DNA of 64,000 nt from Paralichthys olivaceus (Eukaryota > Chordata > Actinopteri > Pleuronectiformes > Paralichthyidae), in the NCBI RefSeq assembly GCF_024713975.1, contig NC_091094.1, forward strand, positions 17,827,001 to 17,891,000, written 5' to 3'. This document shows, piece by piece, positions 53,879 to 64,000 of this stretch. Under the pieces are notes generated by a model. It searched no databases. It worked only from the letters and a program-made list of their open reading frames with translations, and had not been told where the DNA came from. Made by a program: the position numbers and the translations under genes. Position 1 is the stretch's first letter. Each line of letters opens with the position of its first letter.

Positions 53879-56800
53879 TCAGCTTGCTGCGGAGCCTCGT
53901 ATAGCCAAGGCCTGTTTGTACGGCTCTGTTACATTATCGCAGTCGGTGATGGAGAAGGCGCTGTCGGCCACTCCGGACTCATAGCAGCAGTTCCAGTTCC
54001 TCCGCAGCCCATCCTCAAGAATCCCATCTTCCTGGATATCCAGCAGGTTGTCCGCAGACACGCTCCCTCTCATGCTGGCCTTGGCTGGTTTCTCCATCTG
54101 TGTGGATGGTCCCACACGGTCTGGCAGATCCAGCTGGTCAAAGGACTCTGAGGACAGAATGCTGTCCTCGCTGATGGCCCCACTTGGTCTCGACCTGCAG
54201 GCCCCATGCGGTAAAGAAGCTGCCAGCTGGTCCAGAGAGCCAAACTCCTGCAGCCCGCCTGTGGAGAATTTTCCGTTTCGCTTCAGGATGCCCTTCCTGT
54301 AGGTTGGCGCTGAAGGGCACTGTTTAGTTTTTAGTACCCAGCCAGAGTCACTGTTCTCAGGAGAGGACGAGTAGTAGCCTGACTCTTGCTCAGTGGGCTT
54401 TTTCAGGATACCTTTGCGAGGGACTAACTCAGCTGAAGGAGCATTAGATGGTGCGGACAAGCCACAAATACTCTGCGGCTCCACTGGACCAGTGACTGGG
54501 CTTTCGCTAATCGCTTTCTGTTTCACACTGTTGCGTCTCTTTAGAATCCCCTTTGAGGGACGACTGTCTGTGCTGCCTTCGTGAACGGTCTGGGTGATGT
54601 TGTTTTCCTTTCGTGATCTTCGCAGGGATCGCTGCCGCACTACGTCCCCTCCTCCACCAACCTGTGAGCGGAGCAGGCAGCGCACCTTGGAGCCGTTTTC
54701 CAGCAAAGGCCTGGATGTGCGACGCAGCCAACTAGCGACGCTGGCCAGCCCCGCAGGGTGTGATGTGGATGTAGAGACTGGCGAGGAGGTCTGCTCTTCT
54801 GTGCTGCTCTTTGTCTCTGCCAGTAAAGGCTGCTGGTAACCCCAGTTGAGCCACCAGTGTCCGGCAATCTCCTCTATTGTGGCTCTTCGCTCAGGATTCA
54901 CCATCAGCATCCAACGTATAAGCCCACATGCATCTGAGAGAAATTAGAAATAAAAGGAAGATTGAAAATGTCACAAAATAAATTGTAAAGCAAAGTATAC
55001 ACAACAAAATAAGTCTTCCACCTTGAAAAACTCACCTGAGGGCTTATTTGGTTTCCGGTAGTTTCCGGTGCTGATCTGCTGAACCAACATCTTGTGGTTG
55101 TTTCCATCAAATGGCATAGTGCCATGAACCATAGTATACAACAACACACCAAGAGACCAAGTGTCCACCTCTGGCCCACGGTACGGCCGACCATTGACAA
55201 TCTCTGGGGAGGCATAGAGAGGACTTCCACAGAAAGTTTGAAGATACTCGTCGCCATGGTAAAGGTTTGACAGGCCGAAGTCTGCAATCTGCCAAGAACA
55301 AGAAACATGAGCCAAGTTAGATCTGTTATCAGATTGATACAAATAATATCCAACTTCCTAAAAGTTTTCAATTTGCATCACTTCACATCATTAATTACTC
55401 ATCACACATGCTACAGCACTAAATCTCCACACGCAACATCACATCTTTTCTGACTAATGTAGAAAATACTTGCTCATATGTGCGTGACTCGCTTCCACAT
55501 TTTCCCAAAGTTTAGCGCTTGCAGAAGAAAGGTGAACCTTGTCATAGTCCTGAATTTATGGGCGGAGGCCTTGTGCTGATTCAGAGAGAAGGGGGTGGTC
55601 TGATTCCATTTATATCCACTTTACCAGTGAATTAATATCTGTGTCCAAACATTCAGGCCGCAAGCAAACAACAATGGGAGAACCTGTAAATATGTTTTTT
55701 AGTGGGGTATCAATTAGGGTAAAAAAGACTGACTCAACTTTATTTATCAACTTAATTACGGTCTTCACACACTTCTTCCATGCTGCCCAGCTTAGTCTAG
55801 CACGCTAACGTTAACATCCACTGACAAAAGACACTGTCGTACTTAATCTATTCCACCATCATCTGATTACAACAAGGGGCACAACAGTGTGGCATCTTGA
55901 AAATACCAGAGCTTGGACCCAGAAGCAGATATCACACGTCTTGACTTAATAATGGAATATCGGCTCCAAATCTGAATGACTCATGTTTTCAGACATAGAC
56001 AGTAACACACACTGTGTCTGTGTGCGTGTGCATTTCTACATGTTCAGGGGCTTGTTCCTCAATAATACCTTAACATTGCCGTTGCCATCAAGTAAAATAT
56101 TCTCCAGTTTCAGGTCCCGGTGTACGATTCCATTCTGAAAGGGAAGAGAAAACATATATTCATACATAACCATATTTTATTTTTTTGCAATGATAAATGT
56201 TCCACCAAGGTCATTACACATTGGTTTACTCTTACATAAAATGGATTAGTCTTTCCTGGGTCAGAACACATTCTTCAGAACAAAGTGAAGATTTTTTTCT
56301 AGTACGTCAGCTATGCTTCATTGTCCTGCACTCTGCAGGGGGGAATACCTTTGACTCAGACACCGTTTGCATTTGTTTTACTCTGGAAAAAAATGCAGGT
56401 CAGCTACTTCTTGCATATTGGCACTGGTTGAAGCAACGGACACATTCTTTTGTGTCATGTAACATTCATTGTTGAGATATAGACTTGAAGAAACACATGG
56501 GCACATTTTTAGATTTCATCACCATGTCATAAAACAGATAAGATAGAGGGCGTTCAGACGGTCTTTTCATAACTGCTTTACAAACGGAAAGTTAAATATT
56601 TATCAAGACATCAGTAAAAGTGAAATGAGACGGATGGTTCACACGAATATGACAGGACAGTTCACTCAGTAAATATTGTTCCTTAACAAACATAAATGCA
56701 GTTCTGAGGAGCTGCAATATAAACGCTCATTATCAAACAGCTCTGGGCGGCAGAAACAACTGATTGTGTGTGTGTGTGTGTGCACATGCATGGCCCTTCT

Positions 56801-59800
56801 GTTCCATCACACCCTCATTAAACAGTGAGCCCATGCATGTGTGTTGGGACGGCTGGCCTTTAGCCCTGACGCCAGCTTTCCACAGAACCAACTGTTCATT
56901 TAGCCCTGCATCGTTCTCACAGCCTCGCTTTTCAGACCAGCGAGCTGACACTGAATAATGCCCATTATATAACTTTGGGGGTGCCAGTGCCCTCGGGAAA
57001 AAAAAAAAAAAGATCTGGGCAGCTAGTGGAGCTCTGCGTCATTAGGTTTTGACGTAGCAGCCAAGAGTGAGGATTTGACAAGGCTAATACACTGAGCTCT
57101 ACCAATATAAGATTCCACCTAGATTCTACTTTCTGTTTTCAACTTTATATCTTTTTATTACCTGATGACAGTAGTGTACAGCTGATACTATTTGTCTGAA
57201 GAAGTTTCTGGCCTCCCGCTCAGAGATGCGTCTCTTGTCACAGATGTAGTCGTACAGGTCCCCTTTGCTGGCGTACTCCATCACAATCACAATTTTGTCC
57301 TTGTTTTCAAACACTGAAAGACACAAAAACAACAGAACACTATATTCAAGGTTTTTAATCAACCAAATAAAACTAAACTACATTTTCTGGGCTTTATTTT
57401 TTATTTTGAAACCTGCAACATAAAGAGAAACCTGGACTGTGCAGAGCCATTTGCAGCACTATCACTGTGGTCAATTTGTATTGGGATGTTTCTGCATTTG
57501 GAACAGATTGCAGATCTTCCTGTACAACCCCTTGTTCACATTGATTACGATAAACTGGGCCCCCGTGATCAATGCACTGCAAACAAACACACTGAGCAGG
57601 AGAAACACTCAGTGATGACCATCTCATCAGGCGTGAGGGGCAGTGGAAGACACAAGGCTTACGCTTATGTAACAGAGTGTCGGCCCTCAGTACAAAGACT
57701 TTGCGTGACCAAACTCTGACTCTCAAACAGAGGCTGATTGAGATCCATCTTTTTTTCCAGGTATTACATTTCACTCCGCATGTGCCTCAGAGACTCAGTC
57801 ACCTCTGAAAGGTAAACAATGACACAAAACCCCAAACATGCAAAACAAATATACAATCACTACAGTTTTCAATACTGTACCTTCATATATGGTGATGATG
57901 TGCGGGTGGCACAGCGAGGACATGATCTCTATTTCTCTGCGGATATGAACCAGGTCTTGCTCATCTTTGATCTTATCCTTTCTGATGGACTTTATGGCGA
58001 CCTTTAGAGACAAAGAAAATTTGATACATGAGGAAAATGCATTTAATTTTTTAAGTATTTGAAAAGCAAAATCCAATTGATACAAAGCCAAGGTGTTAAT
58101 CACATTAATCACAATAACAGCTTAATTGTTTTTAGAAACATCAAAAAGTTACTTTAAAAAGACCAGTCACAACCTTAGACTGTATATAATATTATCTGAT
58201 GCAATAAAAATGAGCTGAGACGTCATGACTGACAGCTGAGACTGACTCACGATTGGTCAAGCATGTATATCGGCCTCAAAACCACCGTTCCATCCCCAGA
58301 TTGCTATTGCTCAGACTGTGGCTCGACTTTATGTCATTGCACAAGATGGCAGTATTTGTATCGTAGATATTTTGGCTTCGTTTCTGGATAGTGGGATAAA
58401 GTGGAGACGCATCATCCATCTTAATAAACAGTCTATGGTCACAAGTGACTTTGCAGGAAAATGATAATCATTAAGACATAAAGAAAATACTAGTCATTAA
58501 ATTAGTTAACAGACTGTAATGTCAGTTACACATCAGTGCTTATCGCCACTGAGAAACGAGCAGAGGTGCATTTTAATGCTAACAAATTTAACTTTTCTTC
58601 TGTATGAGTAAAAATGTATTTCAGTTTTCTTTCAAAAGTTCCTTAGCCTCACTTGGACAACAACCAACAAAACTATAACACAATGGCCAGCAGCTGCACT
58701 GCTGCTGCTTCTGTGGGGGTCGGTACATTCATGTGGTACAGTAGAGGAGGCCTGTCTATTGAGTAGAACTAGTAAAAAAAACATTCCATCTCCAGCTCAT
58801 CCTCTTGTGCGAGGATCCATGTGCAGTGAACCGAAAACTCTGCTGTGTTGTCTCTAACAAGGCAGAGGGAACGCTGGGTCAAGTATTGTCTGCTGTAAAG
58901 AAATCTATTGTCTGCTGTTGTGTCTGCAAGGATCATACATTAAGGGAATTTAAATCTGAATGGTATCTGCTGGGGTCTGTATTCGTAGACCTGTCGCATA
59001 CAGGGTCTCAATGCATGTCTTTATGTTGCGTTTGTCCATTTGAGGCTGAGATGCCTCGGATTCCTCTGTGCACCGAGTGCGTCACCAGTCTACCCCAAGG
59101 TTAAAGGGTGTCGCGAGGCACCAGATGGCTCTGGTGATGGGGTATCCTTGTTTCCTCTCCTCTCCCACAAGGCTGCAGACACGGGGAAATGAGTAAAGCG
59201 TCAACTTGTCATCATTTTCAACACACGACTGTCTCCTGTCATGAGTCACCGTCTGGGCCGCTAGCTCCTCCAAGTCATGGTTTTCACACCACACAGACCT
59301 TTTTCCTGATTTCTGAGAACTGAGGTTTCCTGAGTTTGTTTGCATAGCTGTCAGATGGACTGGACCCAGACTCATGATGAGTTCACACTCTTGTGAGGTT
59401 ATCTGTGTGTGTGTGCATTCTTTGTCACCGTCAGTCTGTTCTACGCACTAAGCAGAGAGGTTGATATCTTGGAAATTTCACACAGTGCTCATGTACAAAC
59501 ACACTTGAACCCTACTTCTGCAGCAGCCCTCCCTAAGTTCAAACTTTAACTCGTTATACCATTTAGCAAGTGAACATTTACAAATCATTTATTGAAATCA
59601 TTTCTCAACCTAAACTAGTTCCTATATAACAATGATTACTAAATATTTACATCCAGTCACTTCCAAGTCTATCTGATGCATGTTAAATTAGATTGTCCCC
59701 TTAAATTCAATCAAGCAGCACAAATATACACATTTATAAATATCTGTTCTTTAAATTTGATTTTTTTTTCATCAAGATCCATGAATTTTTCCCAGGTAAA

Positions 59801-62800
59801 TTGGTGCAAATGTTGAAAAATGACCTATCTCACCATTTTAATCCTGCTTCAACAAACAAACACACAAACCGACCAACAAATAAACAGGCAAGTATCAAAA
59901 CATTGCAGAGCTATTTAAACATCTAAACTAAATATTAAATCAATGACTTAGCGTAAATAAGCAAATTACTTTTTTACTATTAATTTACATAATGCTTCAT
60001 CAAATATTTGCCACTCATTCAAAGCTGAATAAATACAACAAGCTGACTCTGAAACATAATGATTTGTTCACCTGGAAATAGTGACAGCCATTTTTGTGTG
60101 TGTGTTTTTTTAATATAGACCAAATTATTCAATAACTTTCCCACAGTTGGGTTTGGTAGTCTGACTACTGTTAAAACTAATGCATGAGGGAAAATAGTTG
60201 AGATTGCATCTACTGCCACTTCCTCTCTCTCTAACTTCTTAAGTTCAGCAAACAGCCTTGAGATGATTCTCCCTCAGCAGCTCCCCTGCAACAGCAAACT
60301 CCCTCTGAGAGGAGGCTCACTCTGTTTAAATCTGAACTCTTCATCACAATTGTGAAACGTAAGGAATATTTTGATTTAATTTGGTTTTCTGTCTTTGTAA
60401 CTACCTCTGCCAAGGATGTTACGTTTTCATCAGCGTTTGTTTGTCTGTTTGTTACTAAGCAGGTTTGCACATTGTGAGAAATGGTGTTAGCCTTGTTTGA
60501 GGTATTTGCTCTCCAAGTGCCTTTCTGCCTATTGATAGTTTGCATATTTTAAAATGATTATGTTAATGAACCAAAAATTCCAAATATCTTACTCTAAAGG
60601 CATAGCTTTTTTTAAATCTCAGGTACCTTGTCTTATAAAAAAGTTTTTGTGGTTTTATTATTGGGGAGTTGTGTTCAGTGTGGTTGTGTCTCCTGAGTGA
60701 ACAAAAGCAGAGTTTGTTGTAGCGGTTGGAAAACTGAATATAATCCGTTCTCACAGTCTTACAATAAATATTTCCAAGAAAACAAATTTAAAATATAAAA
60801 TGTTTTAACTTGTAAAAAATTTTTTTTTAACTGTAGATCACTCGCTAGTTTGAAATAAGAATTCAGGAAGGATGTAATGAACAAACTTACTCATGGATTT
60901 ACTAATAGTAACACAGTGTAGGCGTTTTATTGAGCTGTCATGTAACATACATGAAGGAACACAGAACGTTCATGTCACGCAGTGTGAGAGTGAGGTCAGC
61001 CATACAGTCAATGATGAAGACCCCCCCCATCTAAATGGCTTATGCAATCAAACGTATGCACTTAGACAATGAGAACAGCTGTAGTGCCACAGTGCACGCG
61101 AGATGAAGCCATTCATAGTGTCACGCCCTGACTCAAATTACACCTCTTTGTGCATTATGCTGTCATTAGTGAGGTAGGCACATGAAAACAAAGCAAATGA
61201 ATGTCTCTCCAGTTACCGCTCCACGCCAGCCGCTGTTTGTTTGGTGTAAACTCAAAACTTAAATTTGAGCTAATTTTGACATTTGAACACAGGTATTGGG
61301 GAGTGTTCGGATCAGGCTGCTGCCCCCGGGGGATGAATCTCAGACGCCAACTCATATCCTATAAAAACAGAGCGCTGCAGCAGCACCCGTACATGTCAGA
61401 CAGTGGAAGGTGCTCAGACAAGGCTGAACATGAATCACAGCCTGTTTACAGCAGGTACAGGGGGGGGAATTCCTGGATCTTTCTTCATTCACTATCACGC
61501 ACTTTCACACACAACAAACATGACCTATTGACAAAGAGCAATCCTGATTAACGTGATCAACATGTGCAGCAGCTCACATCAGGCCAAGTATCTATTATTT
61601 TTTTAACTAAGCTGTGACTAAACCTGAAACTCATCCATCTAGGTGTGCTTTGTGTTTTGGAAAATCTTCATATACTTTGCAAGGTCATTTTAATAGGTAC
61701 ACCCAGTTTAAATCAAAACAAAAATGTTTTTGCAGTTTACCATATATTTCTCAGTTTTATGTTGAAAGATTTACATAATTTCATTAAATGATTAAATCAT
61801 TTAACGGTAATTATATACAGTATATATTGTATTATGCCCCTTAATTACCTCAAGAAGGTTATGTTCTCACCCCTGTCCATTTGGCTGCTGGTTTGTTTAT
61901 TTGTAAACAGGACTATGCATGAATTATTGGATGGACTACAATGCAACTTGGTGGAAGGATGCGATAAGCATCAGGAAAGAACCTTCTAGATTTTGGTTTG
62001 GATCGATTGCGAGATAAGATTTTTTTTCAACATTTTTGCTAATTTATCTTGATGAGGGGACAGACGTTTACCAGTGAGTGCAATTTGGTGCAGATCAAAA
62101 TAAAAATCAGTATCTTGTGAATTTAAATGTGTTTTCATAAGGAGACTGTTGGGCCTTGTTGGAGGTAAAATCTCTTCTAAGCTCCATGTATGTTCTTCTT
62201 CTAGTTTAGATGTGGAACTATATAATGTGGTGCACCTTGCTTGCATGTAATGTGAGTGATGTTTAACATTGGTGGAGTGATATGATGTTGGTTATGAGGA
62301 GTTTAGATGTGTGGATTCAGACATTCAAAGTGTTTGGAGTTACTGTCCCCATGCTCACTGCCATACAGTACGTTATAGTTAAGCCCAGGAGAAACATTCG
62401 ACCTCACACTATTTAAACACATTTAAAAGCTTAAAGTCTTATACAAGTCATTGTTTCTGGTATGGAGTATTGAGAGACATTCTGGTTTGTTTACCAGCTT
62501 CTCCACATCCCTTTTAAAGGCTTATCTCTGTCCAGTCTGTTTTACATACCTCCCACTCCCCCTCAGGTCACAGTGAACTGGAATCCACCTGAAAAGCCAG
62601 TGGCCATTTCCCCTGAAGTCTCCCTTCGTCAAGAGCACAGAGAGAAATTGACCAAACTTCCCTGTCTAAACCTTTCAAAGAAACGCCTTTCCTTCAAGCT
62701 TCCTCTCACCAAGGGAGGTGATTACATAAAAACTCAGTGTATGGTGACAGATTTACAGGAATTGTGCGACTTGTGCTTTACTCTGTATGATGACCTCAAG

Positions 62801-63787
62801 CATGACGATTTATTCTTTTGTCAACTGATCTTTCTATTTCACTTTAAATGGACCAAAAAATGAATGTCAAAAATAGGGATGTTTTAATTTTAAGCTTAAA
62901 CTCTTAAACCTGATTTGTTCATCACTAGTTTGAAAATAACTGTTTTTAATTAGAATGTTTTACTTTAAATTCAAAATATGAACCTTTGGGGATTTTTTTG
63001 ATTTGCCTCAAACATGGGGACAGTTGTGTTGACTCTACCTGCAATTTTAGTGAAGTTTGAAAGGAGAAGGAATTTTAAAACATGGAAATAAAGAGGGTAT
63101 CATCACACATTTTGTAATCCAGCCCCACAGATGTCGGAATCGAACATGCTGACATCATTAACATGCAGGTAGAAACTCACAGAACACATACAAACACAGT
63201 AGAAACCTGAGAGCACCCTCTAAAACCAACACACTGAACTCTTGGGCGAACTATCCTTGGTTTGTCAGCTGATCAACTTTGGAGCAAATCATATTTTTCT
63301 GATTGTATCACTCCACAATATGATAATATCCTTGTTACAGTGAGGCTCCTGAATGCAAAGCTGTGTGGTAGATTGTTCTTTCCATTGAAATCTACCTGTG
63401 AGCAGACTGTCTGCTAAAAATAGCTCTCTATCTCTGACCAACAGGTGGCCACCAGGACAGCAGACAGACCTTAATGCACCAGTGCAGATGTGAGTTAGTA
63501 GATCAATGTTGTTAACTATAAAACTGTGGTTAGTTATATAAGCTCACCAGTCTGCCGGATCTCTCCTTGGCTTTCTTCACTTTGCCGTAGGTCCCTTTAC
63601 CGAGCGTCTCCAGGAACTCGTACCTGTGCTTCAGGTTGTGTTTGTGGTGGTGCCTCTTCACCGCCTGCTTCTTCACCGACACCTGGCACGGCGCTCTGCC
63701 GGCGGCGGGGGTGTTCTCATCCGCCGAAACTCTGCCAAAGCTCGGCCTGCAGGCTGCAGGAGGACGGGCAGCGGTGGAGACTTCCAT
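53879..63787 (-). CDS. nuak2: NUAK family kinase 2 (SNARK), AMPK-related
   Basis: Minus-strand exons 63548-63787, 57881-58001, 57162-57313, 56069-56134, 55036-55288 and 53879-54933 give 628 residues and TGA, in line with human NUAK2. The start is the ATG at 63787. The kinase domain (about 55-305) shows the glycine loop [15 protein letters not shown] lysine 84, HRDLKLEN (about 176), DFG (196-198) and the T-loop [14 protein letters not shown], whose Thr (about 211) is the LKB1 site. The tail has three KGILK motifs ([29 protein letters not shown]), the GILK type that docks PP1-beta/MYPT1, and [10 protein letters not shown], like the NUAK1 beta-TrCP phosphodegron. [19 protein letters not shown] near the end is shared with human. 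The kinase acts on myosin phosphatase, actin contractility and stress survival. Intron 1 is about 5.5 kb. Confidence 0.96.
58173..58438. mobile_element. Small inverted-repeat MITE
   Basis: The left end CCTTAGACTGTATATAAT and the right end (reverse complement CCATAGACTGTTTATTAAG) are matching terminal inverted repeats of a common fish MITE (ATCCATCTTAAT...CAGTCTATGG). 266 bp, no ORF, in nuak2 intron 1. Confidence 0.75.
58500..61860. other. nuak2 intron 1 interior
   Basis: Mostly AT-rich. Open frames here (for example 58805-59104) lack splice support and conserved motifs. A fragment at about 60400-60470 (CTACCTCTGCCAAGGATGTTA, then TTTGTTTGTCTGTTTGTTA) looks like the 5' edge of the interspersed repeat seen at 61861. 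A C-run is at 61021-61028. Confidence 0.5.
61861..62170 (+). repeat. Longest copy of the teleost interspersed repeat
   Basis: Order of landmarks: TTTGTTTATTTGTAAACAGG, GCAACTTGGTGGAAGGATGC, TTTTGGTTTGGATCG, TTTTTTTTCAACATTTTTGC, GTGAGTGCAATTTGGTGCAG, then GACTGTTGGGCCTTG TTGGAGGTAA. This is a well-known fish repeat layout; family name not assigned. No coding potential. In nuak2 intron 1. Confidence 0.65.
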
Positions 63788-64000
63788 CCTGAGACCCGCC
63801 GTCAAATAAAAAAACAAGCTGTACTTAATTTCTATCGCAGGTTTCGTGGTTGAGCAGCATCCCCTCCGTCCTTCGTCCGCAGCCCGGTGTCTCAGCAGGT
63901 GCTGTTGGCGGAAGTTGGGTAGTTAACTACGGACTGAGTGCTGGAGAAGAACCGGGACGCTCTGTTGTCTTGCCCGTGCTGAGAGGTGCTGAGTGTGGGT
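63788..64000 (-). promoter_or_regulatory. nuak2: nuak2 5' UTR and promoter, cut by the window end
   Basis: GC-richer sequence upstream of the nuak2 ATG with several CpGs (CCGTCCTTCGTCCGCAGCCC) and CAGCAGGTGCTG E-box-like words. No TATA seen. The start site cannot be placed. Confidence 0.5.

Noticed and set aside
58805-59104. 99-codon plus-strand frame in nuak2 intron 1 with many cysteines
   Set aside because: No zinc-finger spacing, splice support or recognisable family; may be old repeat sequence.
62573-62863. 96-codon plus-strand frame in nuak2 intron 1
   Set aside because: No conserved motif and no matching splice sites; antisense intron of nuak2.

Overview
The window looks like ordinary nuclear DNA from a teleost fish, probably a compact percomorph-type genome. 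It holds intron-containing vertebrate genes with GT-AG (and two GC-AG) introns, a vertebrate set of regulatory genes, CpG-rich promoters, and typical fish repeats: hAT-like and small inverted-repeat MITEs, tRNA-derived SINEs and dinucleotide runs. I see no bacterial operons, CRISPR arrays, phages, or retroviral or LTR elements.

Layout from left to right. (1) 306-6620, minus: first eight coding exons of ahcyl1 (IRBIT); the rest lies beyond the left edge. (2) 7.7-12.3 kb, plus: complete srsf3, divergent from ahcyl1, with a 449-nt stop-containing cassette exon in the third intron of the transcript. (3) 12.4-19 kb: a gene-poor stretch with a CpG-rich, promoter-like patch carrying a long inverted repeat (13.4 kb) and a recent duplication of about 0.6 kb (16.2 and 17.7 kb). 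(4) 19.1-21.3 kb, plus: cdkn1a (p21), with a TATA box and p53-type sites upstream. (5) 22.7-29.4 kb, plus: 3' coding exons of tmcc2; its N-terminal exon was not found. (6) 31.9-35.4 kb, minus: usp49. (7) 40.5-42.2 kb, minus: med20, sharing a 358-bp bidirectional promoter with (8) bysl, 42.5-48.1 kb, plus. (9) 49.2-51.6 kb, plus: a divergent D-type cyclin, probably ccndx. (10) 53.9-63.8 kb, minus: complete nuak2, whose promoter reaches the right edge.

The genes belong to shared themes rather than an operon. cdkn1a and the D-type cyclin act on opposite sides of CDK4/6-CDK2 control. bysl makes 40S ribosomal subunits. srsf3 and usp49 act in splicing and chromatin-coupled splicing. med20 is a Mediator subunit. 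ahcyl1 and nuak2 connect to PP1 and calcium or LKB1 signalling. In human, usp49-med20-bysl-ccnd3 and srsf3-cdkn1a are neighbours on 6p21, nuak2-tmcc2 on 1q32 and ahcyl1 on 1p13; here all are interleaved within 64 kb.

Exon boundaries were read by hand from splice sites, reading frame and remembered human protein sequences. No database search was run. I found no clearly new gene system. The most interesting items are the srsf3 poison exon with an internal hairpin, the 45-bp-arm palindrome at 13.4 kb, the duplicated segment upstream of cdkn1a, two GC-AG introns, and a D-type cyclin without the usual RB-docking and C-terminal degron motifs.
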